Origin: Lysinibacillus antri
GTDB lineage: Bacteria > Bacillota > Bacilli > Bacillales_A > Planococcaceae
Assembly: GCF_003977595.1 (NCBI RefSeq)
Contig: NZ_RYYR01000001.1
Coordinates: forward strand, 124,001 to 188,000
DNA length: 64,000 nucleotides
Reading direction: 5' to 3'
A model generated the notes under the pieces. It had not been told where the DNA came from and did no database searches. It saw only the letters and a program-made list of their open reading frames with translations. The position numbers and the translations under genes are program-made. Within the stretch, counting starts at the first letter, position 1. Each line of letters begins with the position of its first letter. Shown here one piece after another: positions 24,766 to 33,740 of the stretch.

Positions 24766-24797
24766 AAAAAAGAGGCAGGACCAACTTCCCTACCTCT
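24766..24797 (-). terminator. Terminator of the 24805-25848 gene
   Basis: On the minus strand AGAGGTAGG pairs with CCTGCCTCT (one G-T pair) around a 9-base loop, followed by TTTTTT. Confidence 0.8.
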
Positions 24798-24804
24798 GTT
24801 TGAA

Positions 24805-25848
24805 TTATTCATGTCGATATTTACTTAATGCTTCGTTAAATTTTTGCAGGTCATCAAATTTAATCGCTACCTTTGAATATGTTTTTTTCATTCCAAAAGC
24901 TAACGTAGCCTCTTTAGGATTTTTTAGTTTTAGAATGACGTTTGGATGGACTTCATCAAAATCTTTTGCAACAAAATCGATTGTATCTTTTGTTTGCTTT
25001 TGTTTAATCATTTCTGCTTCAGTATAAACTTCTTCAATTTCATCCCACTCGATTTCCATTCGTTTCATTAATCCAATTGAAAGGTAAAATTTATCCTCGC
25101 ACAGAAGAACAGGATTTAATCGCACAACTTGAATATCCGCTAAAAGGAATAAAACAGTATATATATTTAAGATTAATAAAATGATTGATAAAATTAAAGA
25201 TTTTTCATGGATAAACCAATGTATTCCTAACGTTTCGATTACAACCGCGTGAATAAGCATAACTTGAAACGCGATGTAACTAGAATTTTTATGCAATGTC
25301 ACTGTATTTGCTTGTAATACAGGTTTCTTTCTCCAACTTGCAACAGCATAATAAAACATTAACATTTCCGCACATATAATGTGAATCAGTTGATGCTTTT
25401 GTACGAAGCGATCGACAGCATTCGAGAATGAAAAAATAATTGGTAATGAACTAGCTTTTGTTTCTTTGATTATTTTTGGCATGTAACGGAAAAGCGTAAC
25501 CAATAATAAAAGTTCAAGGGCTAATATACCAACCTCTACTGCGATTCCAACCCACGTAATGGCTACAAACGGTTCTAAATATTCGATTGGAATTAATACT
25601 CTTGATAAGACTAATCCACTCGCACTTAAAAGTAGAAACAGTTTAATACTCTTTTTCTTTTTCCAAGCTAAAAATAAGATAGGGGCAATGATCACTAAAT
25701 CCAACAAAGAACCTAATGCTACATTGCTTGCACCGCTTACTAAAATTTCAGCTCCAAAATCTGTTCTGTAAAGCATTAAATTACTACCAAGGACCAATAA
25801 CAGTAACCCTAACCATAATTGTTGCTTGTTTTGTGTTAAACTCTTCAT
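24805..25848 (-). CDS. Polytopic membrane protein with cytoplasmic C-terminal domain, unknown function
   Basis: A 347-residue protein with about seven or eight hydrophobic helices in residues 10-245 and a soluble C-terminal ~100 residues (from about MEIEWDEIEEVYTEAEM) rich in beta and charged segments that read like a PH-type fold. GAGGAG lies 8 bases before the ATG at 25848; a GTG three codons upstream overlaps this site. I do not recognise a named family. It stands alone between two terminated units. Confidence 0.7.
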   Translation of the reverse strand: MKSLTQNKQQLWLGLLLLVLGSNLMLYRTDFGAEILVSGASNVALGSLLDLVIIAPILFLAWKKKKSIKLFLLLSASGLVLSRVLIPIEYLEPFVAITWVGIAVEVGILALELLLLVTLFRYMPKIIKETKASSLPIIFSFSNAVDRFVQKHQLIHIICAEMLMFYYAVASWRKKPVLQANTVTLHKNSSYIAFQVMLIHAVVIETLGIHWFIHEKSLILSIILLILNIYTVLFLLADIQVVRLNPVLLCEDKFYLSIGLMKRMEIEWDEIEEVYTEAEMIKQKQTKDTIDFVAKDFDEVHPNVILKLKNPKEATLAFGMKKTYSKVAIKFDDLQKFNEALSKYRHE

Positions 25849-25963
25849 GAAAAACACTCCTCACTGTACCCTTACCTCCATTATATGGGGTTTAATACAA
25901 TTAAACAATTTACAAAGTGATGAACAAAAAAACAGAACATGCTTTATGTCCTGTCCAATTTGA

Positions 25964-27652
25964 TTATTCATTTTCTAAAATTTCTTCTATTTGAGCTATT
26001 GGCATTGGTCTATAGAAGTAAAAACCTTGCGCAATGGAACAACATAAGTTCCGAATTACATCCAGTTGTTCTTCTGTCTCTATTCCTTCTGCTACGGCAA
26101 TCATCCCCATGTTATGTGCCAACTGAATAATTGTGCGCACAATGGTACTGCCGCCTTTTTCATGTATTTGATTAATAAAACTACGATCAATTTTTAATTC
26201 CGTCACAGGGAGCTGATGGATATAACTTAAAGATGAAAAGCCAATGCCAAAATCATCAACAGAAGATTCGAAACCGTATCCTCTCAACTCTTCTAACAAC
26301 ACGACCGCCCTTGGCATATCGACTAAACCAATATTTTCCGTTAATTCTATTTTTAAATATCTTGGTTCAATTTGATACGCATTTACAATTGATCGCAACT
26401 CTTTAATAAAGTTCGGTAAGTAGAAATGACTTGGCGATATATTCACTGAAATTTGATATAACTTCAAGTTTCTTTCTTTACGAGAACGTAACCAAGCTAA
26501 TACCTGTTCAACCACTAACAAATCAACTTCTTGGATTTTCCCAATAGATTCTGCGATTTCAATAAAAACATTAGGTGGTACAAAGCCAAGCTTATCTGAA
26601 AACCACCGTGCTAAAGCTTCAAAACTTTCAACTTTACCTGTAACGATATTCACTTTTGGTTGAAGATACATCGTAATGTCTTTATTTCGTATTGCATGGA
26701 TTAATTCATTTTGAATTTCCATACGCTTCTTTAATTCAATACCAAATTCATCTTTGTAATAGACAATTAAATTGCCTGCTTGTTTTTTCGTTTGACTTAA
26801 AGCAATATCCGCAAGACGAACAAGATCGTCGGTATCACCATTGTAATAACTAATTGAAACAACTCCAATTTTTACGGAGACAAAAAGCTCAATTTCATTT
26901 AGGAACATTGGCTCTTTTGTCATTTTTAATAGCAATTCGACATTGTCTTTAATTAAATGTTCTTCGCAAAAACCGGCAACAATGAGCGATCCTTCTGTAG
27001 CCCGTGAAACAATGGTTTCTAAATGTGCTAATGTTTTTTCTATTCGATCACCTATTTTTTTTTGCAATAAGGCTAATTGTTGTTTTCCAAATGAATCGAC
27101 AAAATTGATGTACTCAGCCGGTTGAATGATTAACAGGAAGCCCTTTTTTTGTTGTTTCATATTTTCATTGAATCTGTCGATAAAATAATTATAATTTGTT
27201 AAACCTGAAAGATAATCGGTATAAGCTAGCTTTTGAATGTTAAACTTTTCAATACTATTTTCTTCTTCGGAAATAGTAATGTCTGTTACAGTAGCAATAT
27301 TATAAAGATGCTTTCCATTGTCGTCATACAACCCTTGAATTAAAAAGTTGCTCCAAATTTTCGTTCCATCTTTTTTGTATGTTAATAATTCTTCTTTGGC
27401 GAATTGATTTTCCTGTAATCCATTTAACAATTGATTAAATTTTTCTATATCTGTATCCTTCCCAGTTAGGAAGCGAATATTTTTATTGATGGCATCCTTA
27501 ATAGAATAACCTGTTAATTGTGTAAAGGCTTTATTTCCGTAAAGAATTTGGTGATTCGGATCAGTGATTAGAAACGCAAATTTAAATTGTACGCTAATAG
27601 AACATAACCACTCAAAGAGCTTATCATTTTCAACATTTTTCGAGTGTATCAA
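25964..27652 (-). CDS. PAS-GGDEF(degenerate)-EAL cyclic-di-GMP phosphodiesterase
   Basis: A 562-residue cytoplasmic protein. PAS domain at about 10-130 (ILYGNKAFTQLTGYS), a GGDEF-fold domain at about 145-300 whose active motif is replaced by TEGSL, and an EAL domain at about 310-560. EAL residues are intact: FEALARW, VNIS, ELTENI, DDFGIGFSSLSY, ELKIDRSFI and AEGIETEEQ. It should hydrolyse c-di-GMP, not make it. The frame is open to 27736, but the leader contains a terminator. A TTG at 27652 has AAAGGGTGG 9 bases upstream and aligns with the N-terminus of the paralogue at 40286, so it is preferred. Confidence 0.88.
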   Translation of the reverse strand: MIHSKNVENDKLFEWLCSISVQFKFAFLITDPNHQILYGNKAFTQLTGYSIKDAINKNIRFLTGKDTDIEKFNQLLNGLQENQFAKEELLTYKKDGTKIWSNFLIQGLYDDNGKHLYNIATVTDITISEEENSIEKFNIQKLAYTDYLSGLTNYNYFIDRFNENMKQQKKGFLLIIQPAEYINFVDSFGKQQLALLQKKIGDRIEKTLAHLETIVSRATEGSLIVAGFCEEHLIKDNVELLLKMTKEPMFLNEIELFVSVKIGVVSISYYNGDTDDLVRLADIALSQTKKQAGNLIVYYKDEFGIELKKRMEIQNELIHAIRNKDITMYLQPKVNIVTGKVESFEALARWFSDKLGFVPPNVFIEIAESIGKIQEVDLLVVEQVLAWLRSRKERNLKLYQISVNISPSHFYLPNFIKELRSIVNAYQIEPRYLKIELTENIGLVDMPRAVVLLEELRGYGFESSVDDFGIGFSSLSYIHQLPVTELKIDRSFINQIHEKGGSTIVRTIIQLAHNMGMIAVAEGIETEEQLDVIRNLCCSIAQGFYFYRPMPIAQIEEILENE

Positions 27653-27703
27653 TTTCCAAAACCACCCTTTCCATGTAATACTTCCCTCTATTTTACAGAT
27701 TAA

Positions 27704-27738
27704 AATAAAAAAATGCCACTTTTTAATAAGTAGCATTT
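27704..27738 (-). terminator. Terminator upstream of the EAL gene
   Basis: On the minus strand AAATGCTACTT pairs with AAGTGGCATTT (G-T pairs) around a 6-base loop, followed by TTTTTTTATTTT. It ends the upstream phosphatase transcript and shows that the long open frame here is not coding. Confidence 0.7.
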
Positions 27739-27877
27739 TAAAGAGTGAACACCAACTTTAGCACTATAAATATGAACTTCTTTATAGTTTTTGTAGGAAA
27801 AAGTCGAATATCACCAAAAAAACATCCAATTATATTACTATCTATTAATGATTTTCTTTCAATAAATAAAAAATAAT

Positions 27878-28471
27878 TTAACGTACAGCTGTTGTTAGAT
27901 GCGATATTTGGTTGTAATTTTTCACACTCCAAACACCATCGTGATAGTGTATATGACTTAAACAACCGTTCGATAAACCCGTTTTCCCTGTGCCAATCCT
28001 TCCATTAGATAGTACAGAAAGAATAATATTAATCACTCCACCGTGTGCCACAACAATCACCTTTTTGTTTGGGTGTAAACGTTGAAGTTCATTTATTCCT
28101 TTCATAACACGTTTTTTAACTTCCTCAAGGGTTTCTTGACTTGGACATTGGAAATCTGGATACATAACGGCTCTCTCTTCTAATGTTAACCCTTCTATTT
28201 CCCCGTAATTCCTTTCAATAAAATCATCCATGACATGTAATTTCAAACTCAAAGCATCATTAATAATTTCTGCCGTTTGCTTAGCACGTTTCAATGGACT
28301 AGATACGATCACGTCCCATTTAAATTCACTTAGATAGCTTCTACATGCATTGGCTTGGAGTGCTCCTACATTATTAAGTGGGATATCTGCTCTACCTTGA
28401 ATTTTTTTGAGTGCATTCCACTCTGTTTCACCATGACGAACTAAGCAAATTAAGGTCATTCTCGTTATCAT
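27878..28471 (-). CDS. Histidine phosphatase family protein
   Basis: A 197-residue phosphoglycerate-mutase-like phosphatase. The phospho-histidine motif is VRHGETEWN (about residue 12), with Arg in SPLKRAKQTAE, Glu in ERNYGEIEG and the second His in VVAHGGVINI. Substrate cannot be read; relatives act on phosphosugars or alpha-ribazole phosphate. It is far from the cobalamin operon, which has its own copy. Two ATGs five codons apart are possible because AAAGGA touches the first; the downstream one at 28459 has the better spacing. Confidence 0.87.
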   Translation of the reverse strand: MITRMTLICLVRHGETEWNALKKIQGRADIPLNNVGALQANACRSYLSEFKWDVIVSSPLKRAKQTAEIINDALSLKLHVMDDFIERNYGEIEGLTLEERAVMYPDFQCPSQETLEEVKKRVMKGINELQRLHPNKKVIVVAHGGVINIILSVLSNGRIGTGKTGLSNGCLSHIHYHDGVWSVKNYNQISHLTTAVR

Positions 28472-28583
28472 TCCTTTACAATTTAATCTTTATATTAAAC
28501 TTATAAACTATTCAACCAACTTATGATAAAGTATTAATTTCATTGTATAATATTGCTTTGTTGAATAAAAGGAGGGCTTTTTG

Positions 28584-29189
28584 TTGGAAGCAATATTTCA
28601 TGGAGTTTTATTAGCGTTTGGATTAATTTTGCCCCTAGGCGTACAAAACGTCTTTGTTTTTTCTCAAGGAGCATCACAACCAACTTTTCTCAAAGCACTG
28701 CCAGCGACAATAACCGCCTCATTGTGCGACACCCTACTTATTAGCCTTTCTATTTTTGGGTTATCATTGATTGTCTTACAATTTGAAAGTTTAAGAATTG
28801 GTCTTATCGCTTGTGGTGTGTTGTTTTTAATTTATATGGGCTTTTCGATTTGGAAATCAAAACCTACTACAGTCGATCAAACTAAAAGCTTATCCACTTC
28901 AAAACAGATTCTTTTTGCTTTATCTGTCTCCCTCTTAAATCCCCATGCCATCCTTGATACAGTAGGGGTAATTGGGACAAGTGCTTTAAAATACGAAGGA
29001 ACAGAGCAAGTTTTATTTACGATTACTTGCATAGCTGTTTCTTGGTGTTGGTTTTTTGGATTAACTTTTGCAGGAGTGATCCTTAAAAAATTTGACGAGT
29101 CAGGTAAAGTATTAATCATCTTTCAAAAATGTTCGGCTATCTTTATTTGGTGTACCGCTGTTTACTTATGCACTGGATTAATCATGTAA
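28584..29189 (+). CDS. LysE/ArgO-type amino acid exporter
   Basis: A 201-residue inner-membrane protein with six predicted helices. The LysE signature appears as LPLGVQNVFVFSQGAS near the N-terminus and LSVSLLNPHAILDTVGVIG in the middle. The family exports lysine, arginine or similar amino acids. Two TTG codons are in tandem; the second (28584) is 8 bases from GGAGGG. No LysR-type regulator is adjacent. Confidence 0.85.
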   Translation: MEAIFHGVLLAFGLILPLGVQNVFVFSQGASQPTFLKALPATITASLCDTLLISLSIFGLSLIVLQFESLRIGLIACGVLFLIYMGFSIWKSKPTTVDQTKSLSTSKQILFALSVSLLNPHAILDTVGVIGTSALKYEGTEQVLFTITCIAVSWCWFFGLTFAGVILKKFDESGKVLIIFQKCSAIFIWCTAVYLCTGLIM

Positions 29190-29403
29190 AATTTTAATTA
29201 GTGAAATCTTCGGCATTTTAAGATAAGGCCACGCCAATCCGGAATACAGTAATTTATTCATCGTTTTTCCCCTATAAACATTGATTGTTTTGTATTGAAC
29301 AGTTGAGACTTTGGTTAATATACAAAGGGAAAGTTATTTATTTATACAATATGCAATACTCTGTCTAACGCTAAAAAAATCAATAAAAAATAGGGGCAAA
29401 AAT

Positions 29404-30717
29404 ATGTTTTGGATACAACTAATAATATTACTTGCATGCATTGTTATTGGTGCTCGAATTGGCGGGTTAGGTTTAGGGGTTATGGGTGGCTTAGGACTCG
29501 CCATATTTGTTTTCGTATTTCGATTACAACCTACAAGTGCTCCCATAGATGTAATGCTAATGATTTTAGCCGTAATTACTGCAGCTGGAGCTCTACAAGC
29601 GGCTGGTGGAATGGATTACCTCGTCCATATAGCTGAAAAAGCTTTAAGGAAAAATCCTAAATACATCACATATATTGCACCAATCGTTACGTATGTTTTT
29701 ACTTTTTGTGCAGGTACAGGACATGTGGCTTATTCTGTTTTACCTGTTATCGCAGAAGTATCACGTGAATCTGGCGTTCGACCTGAAAGACCGATGTCCA
29801 TCGCTGTTATTGCATCACAACAAGCCATTACCGCAAGTCCAATCTCTGCGGCAACAGTTGCATTTCTCGCACTATTAGCAGATTTTGACATTACATTATT
29901 AGACATTTTAATGATTTGCATACCTTCAACTTTTATCGCTTGTATGATTGCGGCATTTGTATCGAGTAAGATGGGAAAAGAGCTATCCGAAGATCCAATT
30001 TATTTAAAACGATTAGAAGAAGGCCTTGCAACCTTAAAACAAGAAGAGCAAAAATTTGTTATAACTAAAAATTCAAAACTTTCCGTTGCAATCTTTTTAT
30101 TAGCAGCCCTCTCCGTTGTTCTTTTTGGATCCATTGAGCGGTTACGTCCTGGTTGGGTCATTGAGGGTGAATTTACTCGAATGGCGATGCCTGTTACGAT
30201 TGAAATTATTATGCTTACCGCAGCAGCACTAATAATCCTTTTATGTAAGACAAATGTTGAGACATTAGTTTCCGGAGCTGTGTTTAAAGCAGGAGCATCT
30301 GCAGTCGTAGCGATTTTCGGAATTGCTTGGATGGGTGATACGTTCTTCAACGGAAATTCACAGTTCATTACGGAAAATGTATCGAATTTAGTCACAGCCG
30401 CACCATGGTTATTTGCCATTGCGCTATTTGTACTCTCCATTTTATTATATAGCCAAGCTGCAACAGTACGAACGTTAATGCCACTCGGGATTACACTCGG
30501 AATAAATCCGGCCCTTTTGATTGCGATGTTCCCAGCTGTCAACGGCTATTTCTTTATTCCGAATTACCCAACTGTAGTTGCCGCGATTAACTTCGACCAA
30601 ACAGGCACGACACGAATCGGCAAATATATTTTAAACCATAGCTTTATGATTCCAGGGTTAGTCGCAACTACTGGTGCAATTATTATTGGGATTGGATTAA
30701 GTATGATTTTGTTATAA
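29404..30717 (+). CDS. Anaerobic C4-dicarboxylate transporter, Dcu family
   Basis: A 437-residue carrier with about 11 membrane helices. Dcu signatures include GARIGGLGLGVMGGLGLAI near the N-terminus, FCAGTGHVAYSVLPVIAEV at about 105-125, SQQAITASPISAATVAF and FIPNYPTVVAAI near the C-terminus. The family exchanges fumarate, malate, aspartate and succinate under oxygen limitation. The frame is open 31 codons upstream, but AGGGGC and the hydrophobic first helix place the start at MFWIQL. It is unlinked to the dctPBSR locus at 59-64 kb. Confidence 0.9.
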   Translation: MFWIQLIILLACIVIGARIGGLGLGVMGGLGLAIFVFVFRLQPTSAPIDVMLMILAVITAAGALQAAGGMDYLVHIAEKALRKNPKYITYIAPIVTYVFTFCAGTGHVAYSVLPVIAEVSRESGVRPERPMSIAVIASQQAITASPISAATVAFLALLADFDITLLDILMICIPSTFIACMIAAFVSSKMGKELSEDPIYLKRLEEGLATLKQEEQKFVITKNSKLSVAIFLLAALSVVLFGSIERLRPGWVIEGEFTRMAMPVTIEIIMLTAAALIILLCKTNVETLVSGAVFKAGASAVVAIFGIAWMGDTFFNGNSQFITENVSNLVTAAPWLFAIALFVLSILLYSQAATVRTLMPLGITLGINPALLIAMFPAVNGYFFIPNYPTVVAAINFDQTGTTRIGKYILNHSFMIPGLVATTGAIIIGIGLSMILL

Positions 30718-30718
30718 C

Positions 30719-30752
30719 GAAAGACATGGCGAGTGATTGTCATGTCTTTTTT
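30719..30752 (+). terminator. Terminator of the Dcu gene
   Basis: AAGACATG and CATGTCTT form an 8-bp stem with a 12-base loop, followed by TTTTTTG. Confidence 0.8.
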
Positions 30753-31000
30753 GTAGCATGTATTTGGAAACGAAGTATGTGGCTACAACTCTTGATTGTG
30801 TATCGTTGGAGTTAACGCAATATGTAAAATTTCACATGATTTTTCTGAGGATTTTGAGCTTTATTAGAGTTATGAAGACCACTTCCATCGACTTTCCCCA
30901 GCAGTTTTGTCCTTCATCGAGGTTAAGAGTACTGAAAAAGGATTTTTATCTATTTAAGTTAAGCTACTAAAAGAGTTAATTTGGGTCAGGCTTTAGCCAA

Positions 31001-31121
31001 CCCCCACGGATTGTTAGTTGAACCAATCGAGCTTTTACGCGCAGTTGATCTCCCACCTATCCTTTTTGTTTTACTTAAGTCTTGAGGTGGGAGTCTTTAC
31101 TGCCCGTTAATGCGGGATAAA
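31001..31121 (+). repeat. Palindromic intergenic repeat, copy 1
   Basis: This stretch matches 44935-45055 (opposite strand) over about 120 bases with roughly 85% identity by eye. It folds into one long hairpin: CAGTTGATCTCCCACCT against AGGTGGGAGTCTTTACTG, extended by GCGC/GCCC with one mismatch, then ends TTAATGCGGGATAAA. The dinucleotide pattern and lack of coding suggest the terminal hairpin of an IS200/IS605-type element or its guide RNA, with the transposase gone (inference). The 30753-31000 stretch before it shows nothing recognisable. Confidence 0.6.
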
Positions 31122-31168
31122 AAGTCCATTCAAACACAAAAAAACGACGAGTTTCCCCGCCGCCTTGA

Positions 31169-31321
31169 TTATAAATAGGATTCCTTCACTAATTTGAAGT
31201 TTGGATTAAAAGCGAATTTTAAATTATGTAAATATAACTCTTGTAAATCTTCTTTTTTCTTCTCAACTTCTTCTAACACTTGTTCAAAATAAAGATCCTG
31301 AGAGAACTTCTGAATGCTCAT
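31169..31321 (-). CDS. Small ORF, 50 residues, unknown
   Basis: An open frame starting MSIQKFSQDLYFEQVLEEVE with a central Lys/Glu-rich helix and ending KLVKESYL. Amino-acid use looks protein-like, but no ribosome site precedes the ATG and a terminator lies immediately upstream. It may be the remnant of a longer gene whose start was lost. Function unknown. Confidence 0.3.
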   Translation of the reverse strand: MSIQKFSQDLYFEQVLEEVEKKKEDLQELYLHNLKFAFNPNFKLVKESYL

Positions 31322-31329
31322 TAAATTAG

Positions 31330-31360
31330 AAAAGCTAGCACCCTACAATGAGATGCTAGC
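31330..31360 (-). terminator. Terminator of the small membrane protein gene
   Basis: On the minus strand GCTAGCA pairs with TGCTAGC around a 13-base loop and is followed by TTTTC. Confidence 0.6.
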
Positions 31361-31369
31361 TAAATTCGA

Positions 31370-31600
31370 TTATATTTCTTTTTTCTTCATATGGTAGGCC
31401 AATAAAAACGGGACTATAGGTAATAGAGCGAAGGCGATAAAAAACTTTTCGACCATTGCAAAATAAAGCATTGGGAGTAGAAATGCGAATCCACTAACAG
31501 TCAGTGATTGCCACGATTTTTTCCATAAACCATGTATAAAAAGGAGCAGTGACAAGATTACGAGCGACCAAAAAGTTAATGCTACTAAGAAGAAATCCAT
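31370..31600 (-). CDS. Small membrane protein, unknown function
   Basis: A 76-residue protein starting MDFFLVALTFWSLVILSLLL with three predicted membrane helices and a Lys-rich tail (YHMKKKEI). AGGTGGTG lies 8 bases before the ATG at 31600; GTG codons upstream overlap that site. It stands as a single-gene unit with its own terminator. No family is recognised. Confidence 0.6.
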   Translation of the reverse strand: MDFFLVALTFWSLVILSLLLFIHGLWKKSWQSLTVSGFAFLLPMLYFAMVEKFFIAFALLPIVPFLLAYHMKKKEI

Positions 31601-31805
31601 GTTGCTCACCACCTATCTATTGGTATGTATAGACTTTATTCCCTAGGTATATTTTCTCATCCCTATTTTACTATAGTATATTCTACTACTCCCCTTTTTG
31701 TTCGGTTTTCATCCCGCTATAATCGCCATTTTCTTTTCTTTTTCGCCTTGAAGAAAAGCTTTTTCTGAATTTTTTTCTTGTCTGCCTTCAAAATTGTTCA
31801 CATTT

Positions 31806-31836
31806 AAAAGGAGCCAGACGAATCTATCCGGCTCCT
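31806..31836 (-). terminator. Terminator of the M48 peptidase gene
   Basis: AGGAGCC and GGCTCCT arms form the stem on the minus strand, followed by TTTTAAATG. Confidence 0.75.
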
Positions 31837-31841
31837 CAATG

Positions 31842-33104
31842 TTATTCTTTCTTTTGGGTATATTCAGCTACTGTATTAATCCGTTCAAGCATTGGTGGAT
31901 GTGTATATCTAAATATTTTTACTATGAAAGGTGGATTCACTTCACTTAATCCTGTTTTCGCTAGGTTTTGGAAACTACTCACAGCCGCTTCTGGATTATT
32001 TGTTAACTCCATCGCATACTCGTCCGCTCTCGTCTCTTGATACCTCGAAACAAAATTCGAAATCGGATTTGAAATAAACAACATTAACGATAAGAGGAGC
32101 AAGAATAATGGCAGCGAACGGATGTCAGTCATCTTTTCTATTTTCAAAGCTTCACCAAATCGATGAATCAACCACGGCATTATTTTTGCTATGATCCACA
32201 ATCCGAATAAAGTCGATAAAATATAAGCTGCCATACCAATGTAAATATGCTTTTGTACATAATGCCCCATCTCATGCGCCATGATGAAAAGAATTTCGCT
32301 TTCGGTCAATTGATTTAACGTCGTATCCCATAAGACAATTCTTGAATTATCTCCAATTCCTGTGACATACGCATTCATGGCATTTGTTTTTTCAGCCATG
32401 TTTACTTCAAAAACATGTTCAGATGGGATATTGGCTTGCTCTGCTAGTGATAATATTTTTTCTTCCAACGCTTTGTCTTTTAGCGGATAAAATTCATTAT
32501 AGAGTGGATCAATTACGACAGGTTGGATATACATCATAAAGATGGCAAATGGTATCGTTAGTAGCCAAGCATACAACCACCATCTTTTTTTACTAATTTG
32601 GATGAGCCAATAAAGTACAATGACGATAATTAAGGTCGTAATAAAATTGACCCAAAAATCAATGACATAATCTCTCATCCATGAAGAATAATCTTGTGTA
32701 CTGATTCCATACTTTTTACTTAAACTATATCGATAATAGTCAATCGGATAAAAAAGAACGGTCGTAAAAAGATATAAGAAAAATACATACGCACTATTTT
32801 TTATAACTTTCCATTTCAACCCAATTTCTGACCATTTTTCAAAAACCTTTGAAAGGCCTGTACCTAAAATAAGTAAATACACGAGCCATTCTAGAGGTGT
32901 GATCACAAAGAACATAAAGTTTCTAATTTTTGAATATTCTCCACTCAACACTAATTCCTGTTTGGACATAAACGTAGCTGGATCTGCGACGGTTCCCTTT
33001 AACACGATGGGTACTCCACTTTGAGCCCAATGGAAGAGATAAAAATACATCCCAATCGAATACATAATAAATATGACAATTGCAGCAATTCCCCACTTTT
33101 TCAA
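31842..33104 (-). CDS. M48 family zinc metallopeptidase (STE24/CAAX-protease type)
   Basis: A 420-residue membrane protease with about six or seven helices. The catalytic zinc motif is FIMAHEMGHYVQ (HExxH, about residue 275), and the third ligand Glu lies in RYQETRADEYAME. The conserved NAMNAYVTGIG segment upstream is typical of Ste24 homologues. It may degrade misfolded membrane proteins (family knowledge); there are no prenylated substrates in bacteria. The start is a TTG after GAGGTGG. It resembles YhfN of B. subtilis. Confidence 0.88.
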   Translation of the reverse strand: MKKWGIAAIVIFIMYSIGMYFYLFHWAQSGVPIVLKGTVADPATFMSKQELVLSGEYSKIRNFMFFVITPLEWLVYLLILGTGLSKVFEKWSEIGLKWKVIKNSAYVFFLYLFTTVLFYPIDYYRYSLSKKYGISTQDYSSWMRDYVIDFWVNFITTLIIVIVLYWLIQISKKRWWLYAWLLTIPFAIFMMYIQPVVIDPLYNEFYPLKDKALEEKILSLAEQANIPSEHVFEVNMAEKTNAMNAYVTGIGDNSRIVLWDTTLNQLTESEILFIMAHEMGHYVQKHIYIGMAAYILSTLFGLWIIAKIMPWLIHRFGEALKIEKMTDIRSLPLFLLLLSLMLFISNPISNFVSRYQETRADEYAMELTNNPEAAVSSFQNLAKTGLSEVNPPFIVKIFRYTHPPMLERINTVAEYTQKKE

Positions 33105-33199
33105 ATCTTTCCACCTCGATTCTATTCCTATATTCTAGTGTAAGAAAAAATGGACAAGATAGAACTATTTTTTTATTCTTTTTATGGAGGAAAACAAAA

Positions 33200-33238
33200 T
33201 AAAACACCATGGTTCAAAGGCTGAACCATGGTATTTTT
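33200..33238. terminator. Bidirectional terminator, 33208-33232 stem
   Basis: An 11-bp perfect stem ACCATGGTTCA / TGAACCATGGT with a 5-base loop. A T run follows on both strands. It ends the 33238-33678 gene on the minus strand. Confidence 0.8.
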
Positions 33239-33678
33239 TAATTTAAATCCACCATTTGAGGGGACTCGCCTTTGGAATTCATTAATCGAATTTGTGAAGG
33301 TGTTACTTTTAAGATGACCATCTTTGGATCGTCTGGTCCTTCAAACCAAGGTTTTAAAAATTTATTCCAAACTTTTTCCCGCATCGTATCATCCGATGAT
33401 ATTTCGACTTTTCCTTCGATTTCTAAAAAAGAATCGCCAAACCCTTTCCCATCATAACCAATTAAAATATGGGTATACGGATTTTTTGATAACTCCTCCA
33501 CTTTATGTGTCGTGTCACTTGTAACCGTATAGAGCGTGAAGCGATCATTAAAAAAGGTCATGTATCTAGAATGAGGTTTGTTTCCTTCAATTGTAGCCAT
33601 TGTTCCTACCATATGATCTTCTAGTATTTTTTCAGCAATTTCTTTCGGTGTTTTCGCCACTGTTTTCGACTCCTTCAT
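33238..33678 (-). CDS. Pyridoxamine 5'-phosphate oxidase-like flavoprotein (general stress protein 26 type)
   Basis: A 146-residue split-barrel FMN-binding protein: HMVGTMATIEGNKPHSRYMT in the first strands, FTLYTVTSDTTHKVEEL in the middle and a C-terminal WFEGPDDPKMVILKVTPSQI segment. Relatives (YdaG/GS26) are induced by general stress and bind flavin rather than oxidising PNP. The ribosome site is weak. It stands alone. Confidence 0.85.
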   Translation of the reverse strand: MKESKTVAKTPKEIAEKILEDHMVGTMATIEGNKPHSRYMTFFNDRFTLYTVTSDTTHKVEELSKNPYTHILIGYDGKGFGDSFLEIEGKVEISSDDTMREKVWNKFLKPWFEGPDDPKMVILKVTPSQIRLMNSKGESPQMVDLN

Positions 33679-33740
33679 GATGTTCTAACAATAAGTATTT
33701 GAGAAAACTATTTATTTTATCCCTATTCTTATTCGGCTCC

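Noticed and set aside
30737-30970. 77-residue plus-strand ORF after the Dcu gene
   Set aside because: It lies past the terminator with no ribosome site and no recognisable features.
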